64,000 nucleotides of DNA from Longimicrobium terrae (GCF_014202995.1 NZ_JACHIA010000008.1:62001-126000); one strand, 5' to 3'; counted from the first letter of the stretch, positions 51,355-62,600 are shown. The notes: generated from the sequence alone by a model not told the origin. Translations and numbers: made by a program.

Positions 51355-53136
51355 TCACTGGTACGAGCGCGCCTGCATCGAGTAAAGCTCGGCGTACAGC
51401 CCGTCTCCGCGCATGAGTTCGTGGTGGGCGCCAAGCTGCGAAACGCGGCCGTCCTCGATCACCAGGATCAGGTCCGCCGAGCGCACGGTGCTGAAGCGGT
51501 GCGAAACCAGCACGGTCACCGCGCCGCGTGCCGAGCCGGAGCGGGCCTCCCGGGCGTAGCGCTCAAAGAGGGCATGCTCCGCCATCGCGTCCAGGCTGGC
51601 CGTCGGTTCGTCGAAGAAGACGACCAGCGGGTCCTCGCGCATGAGGGCGCGCCCCAGCGCCAGACGCTGCCACTGCCCGGTGGAGAGATCCACGCCCGCC
51701 TCCCACCGCGCGCCCAGCTGCGTGTCCAGCCCCGCGGGGAGCGCGCGCAGCACGTCTTCGGCGCCCGCGCGCTCCAGCGCGGCCTGCACCGCCGCGGAAT
51801 CGTCCACCCGCGGCAGGTGCCCCGCCCCCACCGTCTGCCGCGCGGGAAGCTCGAACCGGGCGAAGTCCTGAAACGCCGCGGACAGGCGCTTGCGCCACCC
51901 ATCCAGCTCGATCTCCGCCAGATCGGTCCCATCCACCAGAATGCGTCCCTCCGTGGGCTCGTACATCCGGCTGAGCAGCTTGACCACCGTCGTTTTTCCC
52001 GCCCCGTTCTCGCCGACCAGCGCGATCACGGAGCCCGCGGGGATGCAAAAGGAAACGTCGCGCAGGGCCCAGCGGTCCGTGCCGGGATAGCGGAACGAGA
52101 CCCGGTCGAAGACGATGCCGTCCGCCAGCCGCTCCGGCGGGGCGCGCGTCCCGGCCAGTGCCTGCCGCGCGGCGCGCGCGTAATCCTGCAGCCACACCAG
52201 CCGCCCCGCCGCGCGCAGCGTCTCGCCCAGGCTGCCCACCCTGCGCACCGGCTCCACCACGCTCGACATCATCTGCTGGCCCAGGTACAGCGCCATGACC
52301 ACCTCGCCCGCCGTCGCCTGGCCGCGGCCCGCGCGCCACAGCATGAGCGCCATCGCACCGCCGAACCCGGCGAGGAAGAGGACGTCGCAGGCCAGGTCCA
52401 GCAGCGCCGCCCGCCCGCGCACCGCCAGCACGAACCCGCGCGCCTCCGTCGCGCTCCGCCGGAAGCGGGCAAGCAGCTCCCGCTCCAGGCCAAAGACGCG
52501 CAGCTCCATCCCGGCCGCGCGGTCCACCGTGAGCGCCTGCAGGTGGCGGGCGCGCCGCCCCGCCGGCCCGGAGCGCTCTTCCGCGTCGCGCAGCCAGCGC
52601 TGCTGCGCCGCGGCCGACGGAATGGCCGGGAGGGCAAAGGGAACCAGCAGCAGCAGCCACGGGCTCACCAGAGCCAGCGCCACCAGCGTCCCCACGCCCG
52701 TGACCACGGTGTTGGCCGTGTAGATCAGCGTGTTCAGCGAGGTGCCCAGCACTCCCTGCTGCTGGCGCAGAAGCTCCAGCCGGTCCTGGTAGTCCGGCCG
52801 CTCGTGATGCTCCAGCCCGGGGAGCTCCGCGCTCAGCGTGGCGATCTCGCGGTCCAGAACGAAGCCCACCTCCTCCGCCAGGCGGTTGCGGATCCAGCCG
52901 CCCGTCCACGATCCCAGGAACCACAGCACCCGGGTGGCCACGATCCCCCCCGCGCCCAGGGCCAGCAGCCGCGTGTCCTGCCGCACGGCGCCGTCCGTCA
53001 GCAGCTTGAGGAACCAGGCGAAGAGGGGAATGCGCAGCTGCCCGAGCGGCTCCAGCAGCAGTCCCGCGGTCCGCCACGGGTCCGTGCGCCAGGCGGCCCC
53101 CACCAGCAGGGCCACGGCGCGCCCATGCTCACGCAT
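51355..53136 (-). CDS. ABC exporter half-transporter (second)
   Basis: The 593-residue protein has an N-terminal six-helix exporter domain (about 1-315) and an ATPase domain (about 340-593): Walker A GENGAGKTT, signature LSTGQWQR (a variant of LSGGQ), Walker B LVVFFDEPTASLD and H-loop VSHRFST. It overlaps the other half-transporter gene by 8 nt, so a heterodimer is likely. Both follow the NRPS gene on the same strand, which suggests export of its product. Confidence 0.88.
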   Translation of the reverse strand: MREHGRAVALLVGAAWRTDPWRTAGLLLEPLGQLRIPLFAWFLKLLTDGAVRQDTRLLALGAGGIVATRVLWFLGSWTGGWIRNRLAEEVGFVLDREIATLSAELPGLEHHERPDYQDRLELLRQQQGVLGTSLNTLIYTANTVVTGVGTLVALALVSPWLLLLVPFALPAIPSAAAQQRWLRDAEERSGPAGRRARHLQALTVDRAAGMELRVFGLERELLARFRRSATEARGFVLAVRGRAALLDLACDVLFLAGFGGAMALMLWRAGRGQATAGEVVMALYLGQQMMSSVVEPVRRVGSLGETLRAAGRLVWLQDYARAARQALAGTRAPPERLADGIVFDRVSFRYPGTDRWALRDVSFCIPAGSVIALVGENGAGKTTVVKLLSRMYEPTEGRILVDGTDLAEIELDGWRKRLSAAFQDFARFELPARQTVGAGHLPRVDDSAAVQAALERAGAEDVLRALPAGLDTQLGARWEAGVDLSTGQWQRLALGRALMREDPLVVFFDEPTASLDAMAEHALFERYAREARSGSARGAVTVLVSHRFSTVRSADLILVIEDGRVSQLGAHHELMRGDGLYAELYSMQARSYQ

Positions 53137-54961
53137 CCGCCATCTCCTCCCCCGCCCGGGCGAAGCGGTCCGCCTGCAGGGCGTACATGCGCGCGTACAG
53201 GCCGCCCGCCGCCATCAGCCCCGTGTGCGTGCCATCCTCCACCACGCGCCCGCCGTCGATGACCACGATGCGGTCCGCGTGGCGCACGCTGGAAAGCCGG
53301 TGCGAAACCAGGATCGTCGTCACGCCGCGGGTCAATTCCATGAAGCGCTCGAACAGCTCCGTCTCCGCGCGCACGTCCAGCGCCGCCGTCGGTTCATCCA
53401 GAATGAGCAGCCCCGCGCCGCCGCGCACGGCGGTGAGCGCGCGCGCCAGGGCGATGCGCTGCCACTGCCCCCCGGACAGGTCCGCGCCTCCCTCGAACTC
53501 GCGGGAAAGCACCGTGTCCCACCCCCGCGGCAGCCGCGCGGGAAGCCTGCCTCCGCCCGCGTCGCGCAGCGCCCCCTCCAGCAGGGAAGAATCCGACAGG
53601 GACGGCAGGTGCCCGAACCCCACGTTCTCGCGCAGGGGGAGCGGGTAGCGGATGAAGTCCTGAAAGATGGCGCCGATGCGCCCGCGCCCGTCGCGCGGCG
53701 CGGCGCCCCCGTCCAGCGTCACCCGCCCCGCGTCGGGCTCGTACAGCCCGCACAGCAGCTTGACCAAGGTGCTCTTCCCCGCCCCGTTCTCCCCCACGAT
53801 GGCCAGCGACTGCCCCGCGGGAATGTCGAGCGTGAGCCCGTCCAGCGTGGGACGCGCGCGCCCCCGGTAGGTGAAGCGGACGTTCTCCAGCCGCACCGCC
53901 ACCTGGCCCCGCGGCTTCGCCTCCGTCCGCTCCGGCGGCGGAACCGCGGCGGGGACCCGCGCGCGCAGTGCCTCCACGTGCCCCGCCACCCCCAGCGACT
54001 GGGCCAGATACCACTGCCAGTCGTCCAGCATCCCCAGATCGCTGGTGGCGATGACCGCCTGCACGAACACCAGCAGCGCCGCCATGGGCACCTCGCCGGA
54101 GGCCGCGGCGCGGACCAGCGCCGCCAGCACCGCGGCGTGGGCCACGGCCAGCGCCAGCGCGGTGGCGGCCGTGAGCCCCCGGCTGGCCCGGCGGCTTTGC
54201 CAGAGCAGGGACAGCGCCTCCATCCAGGCATCGCCGTAGCGGCCCACCACCCACCCGCCCAGGCCGAAGAGGCGCACCTCCTTGGCGGCCGGCGAATCCA
54301 CGGCCAGCGAGCGGAGGTACTCCGCCCGCCGCAGCCGCACGGCGCCGTCCCCCAGGTCGAAGCTGATTCCGTTCTCCGTCACCCGCAGGTACAGCCGGTT
54401 GGTCAGGTGCCACGCCCCCAGCAGAAGCAGCGGCGCCCACCAGCGGAACCCCAGCAGCACGGCGAACGCGCCCGCACCGCGCAGCCGCGTAGTGACAACG
54501 CTCGCCAGCGAGGTGGCCGCCAGGCGCAGCACCCGCCGCCGCTCGGCATCCTGCACCGCCTGCAGGTGGTCGCCCACGGCGGGGTCCTCCAGCGGCGCGA
54601 GCCCCGGAGCGCCCAGCATCACCTCGGCGACCTCATGGTGCACCTCCAGCGAGAACGCCGCGTCCAGCACCCGCGACAGGTGCCCCAGCGCCGCGCCGCA
54701 CGCCGAGATGCCCACGAGGCAGGCCAGCAGCGCCGCCAGCGCGCGTACGGCGGGCTCTGCCTGGGAGGAACCTCCGCCGTACTCCACCACGGCGGGGATT
54801 GCACGCGCCAGCGCCCCGGCCGCAAGGATGGCGGCGGTGGGAAGCAGCCCCGTCAGCAGCGCCAGCACGCCGAAGGCCGCCACGCGCATGCGCCCCGCGC
54901 GCGCCAGCAGGCCCAGGAACGCACGCCAGCGCGCCGTTCCGGTGAGCCGCGCGCCGCTCAC
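53129..54961 (-). CDS. ABC exporter half-transporter (first)
   Basis: The 610-residue protein has a membrane domain (about 1-330) and an ATPase: Walker A GENGAGKST, canonical signature LSGGQWQR, Walker B LLILDEPTAALD, H-loop VSHRLSS. GTG start at 54961, 55 nt after the NRPS stop. The membrane part is Ala/Leu-rich and less conserved. With the next gene it probably makes an asymmetric heterodimeric exporter of the peptide made by the NRPS (inference from position). Confidence 0.88.
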   Translation of the reverse strand: MSGARLTGTARWRAFLGLLARAGRMRVAAFGVLALLTGLLPTAAILAAGALARAIPAVVEYGGGSSQAEPAVRALAALLACLVGISACGAALGHLSRVLDAAFSLEVHHEVAEVMLGAPGLAPLEDPAVGDHLQAVQDAERRRVLRLAATSLASVVTTRLRGAGAFAVLLGFRWWAPLLLLGAWHLTNRLYLRVTENGISFDLGDGAVRLRRAEYLRSLAVDSPAAKEVRLFGLGGWVVGRYGDAWMEALSLLWQSRRASRGLTAATALALAVAHAAVLAALVRAAASGEVPMAALLVFVQAVIATSDLGMLDDWQWYLAQSLGVAGHVEALRARVPAAVPPPERTEAKPRGQVAVRLENVRFTYRGRARPTLDGLTLDIPAGQSLAIVGENGAGKSTLVKLLCGLYEPDAGRVTLDGGAAPRDGRGRIGAIFQDFIRYPLPLRENVGFGHLPSLSDSSLLEGALRDAGGGRLPARLPRGWDTVLSREFEGGADLSGGQWQRIALARALTAVRGGAGLLILDEPTAALDVRAETELFERFMELTRGVTTILVSHRLSSVRHADRIVVIDGGRVVEDGTHTGLMAAGGLYARMYALQADRFARAGEEMADA

Positions 54962-55016
54962 CCACCCCCGCGGGTGAGGAGGAGAAAGCGCGCGCGGGAC
55001 GGACGCCGCCGCGCCG

Positions 55017-56690
55017 TCATGCGGGGATCACCCGCTCCCCGGCGGGTTCCGCCGCGGGCCCGTCCCATCCCGCGCGCCGCCGCGCGGACTCCAGCGATTC
55101 GCGCATGCGGTTGGCGAGCACGCGCACGTGCGGCTCGGCGGTGATGGCGGCGTGGTGGCCCGGGACCGGGTGCACCTCCACCGGGGCGGCGGCGTGCGGC
55201 GCCCACCCCAGCGAGTGCTGCTCCTCCGCACCGCGCGTGGCCAGGAAGCCGTCCTGCCGCCCGGTCCGCACCTCCGCGCGAAACAGGACCAGGGTGCCGG
55301 AAAGGCGCCCGGGCCGGTACGCGGAGTAGCTGCGCGTGCGGTCCTGAACCATCCGGCACGCCGCGCCCAGCCGCTCGGCGTCGTACTCCGCCGGCGCGGC
55401 GTCCTGCTCGCGCAGCGCCTGGACGGCGACACGCACCTGCTCGTCCAGCTCCATCTCCTCCAGCTCCTCCGCGGACAGGCGGAACGGGCGCCGCTCCCGC
55501 ACGGCGACGTCGTGCGCCAGCGAAACGACGATGTCGGCGTCGCGCTCCCACCCGAGTTCGTTCATCAGCCCGGGGGCGGTGGTGTCCAGCAGCCCGGTAA
55601 AGGCCACCTCCTCCCCCGCCTGCTCCAGCTGCACGGCCATCTCAAAGGCGACGATGCCGCCGAACGACCAACTGGCCAGGTAGTACGGCCCGTGCGGCTG
55701 CACGGCGCGGATGGCCGCCACGTGCTCCTCCGCGATCCGCGCCACGGGGCGCGCCAGGTCCTCGCCCGTGTCGCGCACGCCGTACACCGGCTGCTCCGGC
55801 CCCAGGTGGCGCACCAAGTTCACGTACCCCATCACGTTGCGGTCCGCGGAGTGGACCAGGAACACGGGGGGCAGCGTCCCGTTGGGCTGCAGCGGCACCA
55901 CCGACCCCGGCGCATCCGCGGAGGACTGCTTCTGCTCCAGGATGGCGTCCGCCATGTGGCGCAGGGTGGCACCGGCGAAGAGGGTGGCCACGGGGAGGTC
56001 GCACTCCAGCAGCCGGTTCACCCGGGTGAACAGGCGCAGCGCCAGGAACGAGTTGCCCCCCAGGTCGAAGAAGCTTTCCCGGGGCCCCACGCCGCGAACG
56101 CCCAGCAGCTCCTCCCAGAGCGGGATCAGCTGCGCCTCCACGAAGTTGCGCGGCTCGTCCACCCGCCGGTCCCCGCCCCCGTACACGGGCGCCGGCAGGG
56201 TGCGGGGATCCACCTTTCCCGTCCGCGTGCGCGGCAGCGCGTCCAGGTGCACGAAGGCGTCGGGGACCATGTACTCCGGAAGGGCGCGGCGCAGGTGCCC
56301 CCGCAGCTCCCCCGCGTCCGCCCCGGCCACCACGTAGGCCACCAAGCGCCGGTCGCCGGGCCGGTCCTCGCGGACGGCCACGAGGCATCCGGACACGGAG
56401 GGATGGCGGCGGAGCACCGCCTCCACCTCCCCCGGTTCCACCCGGTAGCCGCGCACCTTCACCTGGTTGTCGGTGCGGCCCAGGATCATCAGGTCGCCGT
56501 CCGCCTGCCACCGGGCGCTGTCGCCCGTGCGGTACATGCGGCTCCCCGGCTCGGCGAAGGGGTCGGGGACGAACTTTTCCGCCGACAGCGCCGGCCGGCC
56601 CAGATAGCCGCGCGCAACGCCCGCCCCGCCGATGTACAGCTCACCGGGAAGCCCCGCCGGCACCGGCTCGCCGGTGCGCGTCCAGGACAT
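55017..56690 (-). CDS. NRPS, downstream frame: end of A2 - PCP2 - thioesterase
   Basis: This 557-residue frame continues the second adenylation domain (GELYIGGAGVARGYLGRPALSAEKF; MYRTGDSARW; GRTDNQVKVRGYRVEPGEVE; the A10 Lys in RTRTGKVDPRTLP). Then come a carrier domain (FFDLGGNSFLALRL, phosphopantetheine Ser) and a type I thioesterase (nucleophile ASWSFGGIVAFEM; Asp in GLLDTTAPG; His in PGHHAAI). It ends the assembly line and would release or cyclise the peptide. It is out of frame with the upstream part by one base at about 56676-56682, so as sequenced it would be made only by frameshifting or re-initiation at ATG 56690. Confidence 0.9.
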   Translation of the reverse strand: MSWTRTGEPVPAGLPGELYIGGAGVARGYLGRPALSAEKFVPDPFAEPGSRMYRTGDSARWQADGDLMILGRTDNQVKVRGYRVEPGEVEAVLRRHPSVSGCLVAVREDRPGDRRLVAYVVAGADAGELRGHLRRALPEYMVPDAFVHLDALPRTRTGKVDPRTLPAPVYGGGDRRVDEPRNFVEAQLIPLWEELLGVRGVGPRESFFDLGGNSFLALRLFTRVNRLLECDLPVATLFAGATLRHMADAILEQKQSSADAPGSVVPLQPNGTLPPVFLVHSADRNVMGYVNLVRHLGPEQPVYGVRDTGEDLARPVARIAEEHVAAIRAVQPHGPYYLASWSFGGIVAFEMAVQLEQAGEEVAFTGLLDTTAPGLMNELGWERDADIVVSLAHDVAVRERRPFRLSAEELEEMELDEQVRVAVQALREQDAAPAEYDAERLGAACRMVQDRTRSYSAYRPGRLSGTLVLFRAEVRTGRQDGFLATRGAEEQHSLGWAPHAAAPVEVHPVPGHHAAITAEPHVRVLANRMRESLESARRRAGWDGPAAEPAGERVIPA

Positions 56691-59600
56691 AGAAGCGCAG
56701 GTTCTGGATGGGCGGCCCCACCGGAACGGCCCCCGCGCGCTGCGCCCCGGGGGCGAGCACGTACGCCGAGCACCCCACCACCGTTTCCGTGGGCCCGTAC
56801 TCGTTCACCAGCCGCACGCCGGGGGCGTGGTCCTGCCACCAGACGGTGGCTTCGGCGGGGAGGAGGTCCGCGCCCACCACCAGCGTGCCCGCGGCGGCGC
56901 GCGCCTCCTCCTCCGCGAGCATCGGGGTGAGGAGCGCCAGGTGGACGGGGGTGATCTTGATCAGCCCGAAGCCGGGCTTTTCGCGCAGCACCCGGGCCAG
57001 CGCCTCCACCGGATTGTCCTCGGGGAGCAGCCGGACGGGCTTTCCCGCGAAGAGCGGGAGAAAGTTGGTGAGGGTGAGGTCCACGGCCATGGAGGTGAAG
57101 ACCGGCGCGCCGTTCCCCCGCTCCGCCCCGTAGGCCCCCACCGCCCAGTGGATGTAGTTGCACACCCCCCGGTGGTGCATGGCGACGCCCTTGGGCCGCC
57201 CCGTGCTCCCCGAGGTGAAGATGACGTACGCCAGGTTTTCGCTCGTGACCCCGGAGGCCGGCGCCCCGGCCGGCTCCTCCGCGATGCGCGCCCACTCGGC
57301 GTCCACCGCCACGACGCGCACCCCGGGCCGCGGCGGCACCCGGTCGCGCAGCCGCGCCTGGGTGAGGACGGCGGCCACGCCCGCATCCTCCAGCACGTAC
57401 GCGATGCGCTCCGCCGGGTGCGCGGGATCGGCCGGCACCCAGGCGCCGCCGGCCTTCATCACCCCCAGGATGGAAACCACCAGTTCGGGCCCGCGCTCCA
57501 TGCAGATCCCCACGCGCGTCTCGGGGCCCGCGCCGGCACGGACGAGGTGGTTGGCCAGACGGTTGGCGTTCTCGTCCAGCTCGCGGAACGTCATGGATCC
57601 GCCGTCCCAGAGCACGGCCGGGGCGTCGGGGGTGCGCCGTGCCTGGGCTTCGAGCAGTTCGTGGATGCAGGACTCCGCGGGGTACTGCGCCACGGTGTTC
57701 CACGCCAGCACCCGCCCGCGCTCCGCCTCGTCCATCAGCCGCAGCCGGGAAACGTGCCGCCCGGGGTCGCCGGCCACCTGCCGCAGCACCCGCTCCAGGT
57801 GCTCCACCATCCACCGCACGGTCCCGGCGTCGAACAGGTCCGTGGCCCAGGTGAGCCCGCCCACCAGCCCCCGTTCCGTCACCCGCAGCGCCACGCCCAG
57901 GTCAGCCTTGGCGCTCCCCACCTCCATCTCCACCCGGCCCACCTCCACGCCGGGGAGCGCGGGGATGGAGCCGATTCCCTCGTGCACCTCGAACAGCACC
58001 TGGAACAGGGGCGAGTGGCTCAGCGTGCGCTCCGGCCGCAGCTCGTCCACCAGCTTTTCAAAGGGGACGTCCTGGTGCTCGTACGCGCCCACGGTCACGT
58101 CGCGGACGCGCCGCAGCACCGTGCGGAAGTCCGGGTCTCCGGACAGGTCGGTGCGCAGCACCAGCGTGTTCATGAACAGGCCGATGAGCCCCTCGGTTTC
58201 GCCGCGGGTGCGTCCCGCGATGGTGCTGCCCACGACGATGTCAACGCCCCCGCCCCAGCGGGAAAGCAGCACCTTGAACGCGGCCAGAAGCACCATGTAC
58301 AGGGTGGCGCCTTCGCGGCGGGCAAGCGCGTCCAGCCCGTCCACCAGGTCGCGGGGCATGTGGATGGGAAGGTACGCGCCGCGAAAGCTCATCACCGCCG
58401 GGCGCGGCCGGTCCGTGGGAAGGCGCAGCAGCTCCGGCGCCCCGGACAGCCGCTCCCTCCACCACGCCACCTGCCGCTCCAGCGCTTCGCCGCGCAGCTG
58501 CTCGCGCTGCCAGACCGCGAAGTCGGCGTACTGCACCGGGAGCGGCTCCAGGGAGGGGGCCCCGCCGTGCCGGAAGGCGTCGTACGCGGCCGCCAGTTCG
58601 CGGAATAGGACGTCCAGGCTCCACCCGTCCACCACCGCGTGGTGCATGCACAGAAGGAGCGCGTGGTCGTCCGCGGCCAGCCGCAGCAGCCGCGCGCGAA
58701 AGAGGGGGCCCGCCGACAGGTCGAACGGGCGCGCGCCCTCCAGGGTCGCCTGGCGGCGCAGCTCCTCCTCGCGCGCGCCGGCCTCCATCGCCGGCACGTC
58801 CTCCACCGGGAGGGGGAAGCCGCGGAAAGGGGAGACCACCTGGACGGGCGAGCCCTCCGTTTCGGCGAACACGGTGCGCAGCGCCTCGTGCCGCCGCACC
58901 ACCTCGCCCAGGGCGCGCTCCAGCGCCGCCACGTCCAGTGGCCCGTGCAGGCGCAGGGGGACGGCGACGTTGAAGAAGCTGCCCCCCGGCTGCAGCCGGT
59001 CCAGAAACCAGAGCCGTTCCTGGGCGAACGAGGCGGGGAGCGGTCCGGCGCGGTCCACCGGCGCCACCGGGGGAAGCTGCGGGGCGTTCGCGCCCTGCAG
59101 CGCCTCGATGCGCTCCGCCACCCCGGCCACGGTGGGCGCCTCGAACAGCGCGCGCAGGGGAAGCTCCACCCCGAAGCGTTCGCGCACGCGGGACACGACG
59201 CGGGTGGCCAGGAGCGAGTGCCCGCCCAGCTCGAAGAACCCGTCGTGCACGCCCACGCGCTCCACCCCGAGCACGGCCGCCCAGATCGCGGCCAGCGCTT
59301 CCTCCGCCGGGCCGCGCGGCGCGGTGTACTCCGCCCCGGCCGCCGCGTATTCGGGCGCGGGAAGGGCGCGGCGGTCCAGCTTGCCGTTGGGGGTCAGGGG
59401 GAGCCGCTCCACGACCACGAAGGCGGCGGGGACCATGTACTCCGGCAGCCGGCCGCGCAGGTGGGCGCGCAGCTCCTCCGCGCCGGCGGTGCCGGCCACG
59501 TACGCCACCAGCCGCTTGTCGCCCGGCGCGTCCTGGCGCACGAGCACGCGGGCCTCGCGCACGCCGGGGTACGCGGCCAGCGCGGCCTCCACCTCCCCCG

Positions 59601-62600
59601 GCTCGATGCGGAAGCCGCGGATCTTTACCTGCTCGTCCAGCCGGCCCATGAACTCCAGCCGCCCGTCGCCGCGCCACCGCACGCGGTCGCCGGTGCGGTA
59701 CATCCGCGCGCCCGGCCGGGAAGAGAAGGGGTCGGGGACGAACTTTTCCGCCGTGAGCGCGGGGCGGCCCAGGTAGCCGCGCACCACCCCCGCGCCGCCG
59801 ACGCAGAGTTCGCCGGGGACGGCGGGCGGAACCGGCTGCATCCCCGCGTCCAGCACGTACGCCCGGGCGTTGGGGATCGGCCGGCCGATGGGGATGGTCG
59901 CCGCGCCGGGGGCGACCGCCTCCACCCGGTCCAGCGTGCACCACACGGTCGCCTCGGTGGGGCCGTACTCGTGCAGTACGCGCTCCGGCCGGCCCCGGGC
60001 CAGCATGCGGCGCACGCTTTCCGTATCCACCGCCTCGGCGCCGAACACCAGCTGGCGCAGCCCCGCGTACACGTCCACCTGCTCGCGGACGTGCTGGCTG
60101 AAGAGCGCCGCGGTCTGGTACAGGTGGGTGATCCCCCCGTCGCGCAGGGCCGCGCGCAGGGCGCGGGCGTTCAGCAGCACCTCGCGGTCGATCCCCACCA
60201 GCGCGGCCCCGTGCGCCAGCGCGCACCAGAACTCGAATACGGCGGCGTCGAAGCTGGCGTTGGAGGCCTGCGCCACGCGGTCGCCGGGGCCCATGGGCAT
60301 GCACTCGCCCACGCACGCGGCCAGCTGCACCACGTCGCCGTGGCCCATCATCACCCCCTTGGGGCGGCCCGTGCTGCCGCTGGTGTAGAACACGTACGCC
60401 AGGTTCTGCGCGCTCGCCACGGGGGGCGGCGCCTGGGCGGACTCCCGCGCCAGCGCCTCGCGGATCTCCTCCAGCGCGACGGCGTGGAGCGCGCCGCCCG
60501 CCATCCCCGGGGCCAGAGCGCCGCGGGTAAGCAGCACCCGCGCGCCGGCGTCGGCCAGCATGAGCCGCATGCGCTCCGCCGGATAACTGGTGTCCACGGG
60601 GACGCAGCAGCCGCCGGCCTTGAGCACGGCCAGAATGGCCACCACCTGCTCCACACCGCGCTCCAGCAGCACCCCCACCCGCTCCTCGCGCGCCACGCCC
60701 ATCCGCAGAAGGTGGTGCGCCAGCCGGTTCGCGCGGGCGTCCAGTTCGCGGTAGGTCAGCCGCTCCGCGTCCCACGCCAGGGCGAGCGCGTCCGGGGTGC
60801 GCTGCACCTGCGCCTGGAACAGGTCGTGGATGCAGGCTTCGCGGGGATAGGGGCGGTCCGTGCGGTTCCACTCCTCCAGCACGGCCCGCCGCTCCCGCGC
60901 GCCCGCCAGCGAAAGGCTCGCGAGGGGAACTTCGGCGTCGTCGGCGATCCCCCGCAGCACCTGCTCGAACCCCGCCAGCCACCACTCCACCGTTTCGCGG
61001 TCAAAGAGGTCCGTGCTGAAGTCGCACGCCAGACGCAGCGCATCGGGCGCCTCGGTGATCTCCAGGTTCAGGTCCAGCTTGCTGCCGCCCCCGAAGTTGG
61101 CCTCCACCCCGGCCCGCAGATCGCCCAGCGCCAGTTCCTCCGGTGCCCGGTCCACGTTCAGCATCACCGAGAACAGGGGCGGGCGGCCGGTGTCGCGGGT
61201 GCGCAGCAGCGATTCCACCAGCCGGGGAAAGGAAAAGCCCTGGTGCTCCACCGCGCCCAGGATGGCGCGGCGTACCTGCCGGGCGAATTCCGTGAAGGTG
61301 GCGGACGAATCCACCTGGACGCGGATGGGGAGCACGTTGATGGCGTAACCCACGAGATCCGAGGCGGCCCCGCGTGCCGCCTGCCCCGCCGACGGGGTGC
61401 CGACCACGATGTCGTCCTGCCCGCTCAGGCGCGAAAGCCACACGCAGAACGCGGAGAAGAAGGTGTGGAACAGGCTGAGCCCGTGGCGCCGGCCGGCGGC
61501 GGCCAGCCGCCGCATGAGTTCCGGGTCCACGTCGCGCCGCGCGCGCTCGCCGCGGTAGCTGCGCACCGGCGGGCGGGGCCTGTCGGACGGCAGCTCCAGC
61601 ACCGGCACGCCGTCGGCGAAGCGGGCCGCCCAGAAGGCGTCCGCCGCGGGATCGGCGGACCCCGCCCGCACCTGCGCATCCACCAGGGCGGCGTGGTCAG
61701 GGCGGGGCGGCAGCCCCGCGTCCCGCCCCTCCTTTTCCGCCGCGTACAGGGTGCCAAGTTCGCGCAGCAGAATGGAAAGCGACCAGCCGTCCAGCACCAC
61801 GTGGTGCACATCGAACAGGAGCAGGTGCTCGCCGGTGCCCACCGCGGCCAGGGCGAAGCGCACCAGCGGGCCGCGCACCAGGTCGAACGGGCGCTGCACG
61901 GTGTCGCGCACCCACGCCTGCACCCGCGCCTCCCGCTCCTCCGCATCGAGGGCGCGGAAGTCCGCGCGCGGCAAGGGCACCGGCATCGCGGGGTGAATGC
62001 GCTGCACGTCACCGTCGGGGCTCACGGTGGCGCGCAGGGTGGCGTGCCGGTCCACCAGCGCCTGCAGAGCGCGGTGCAGGGCGCCTGCATCCAGCTCACC
62101 CCACAGGCGGAGCGTGGTGGACTCGATGTACGCCAGGGAGGCGTGCTCCCCCATCTGCGACTCGATCCACAGCTGCCTCTGCCCTTCCGTCAGCGGAATC
62201 TCGCGCACCGCCGGCTCGGCGGAACCGAAGTACGTGGCCAGGGCGGATTCCTGGGACGGCGCGCCCCGCCCCGCCAGCGCCGCGGGTCCCCCCGGTGCGC
62301 CGGACCCCGGCACCGCGGCCGATCCAGCCAATGCAGTCGATCCAGTGAATGCAGCCGATCCAGTGGATGCAGTCGATCCTGTGGACGCAGCCGATCCGGT
62401 GGACGCAGCCGATCCGGTGGATGCAGTCGATCCGGTGGACGCCGTCGATCCAGTGAATGCAGTCGATCCAGTGGATGCAGTCGATCCGATGGCTCCAGTG
62501 GATGCGGCCGATCCCGAAAGCGCCGGCGACGCGCCGGAAGCAGTCATCCCCGCCCCGTCCCGTCCCGTCGTCCCGGCCAAGACGGCCGCCGCTGATTCGA

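Noticed and set aside
54958-55551. Separate ORF overlapping the NRPS thioesterase
   Set aside because: Another frame of the thioesterase region; only the 55017 frame has the GxSxG, Asp and His of the enzyme.
62321-62509. Possible CRISPR or regulatory repeat inside the NRPS
   Set aside because: The 18-bp units are contiguous, in frame and encode a regular hexapeptide linker.
56632-62595. Very long plus-strand ORFs opposite the NRPS
   Set aside because: They are antisense shadows caused by high GC at third codon positions; the minus strand carries all NRPS motifs.
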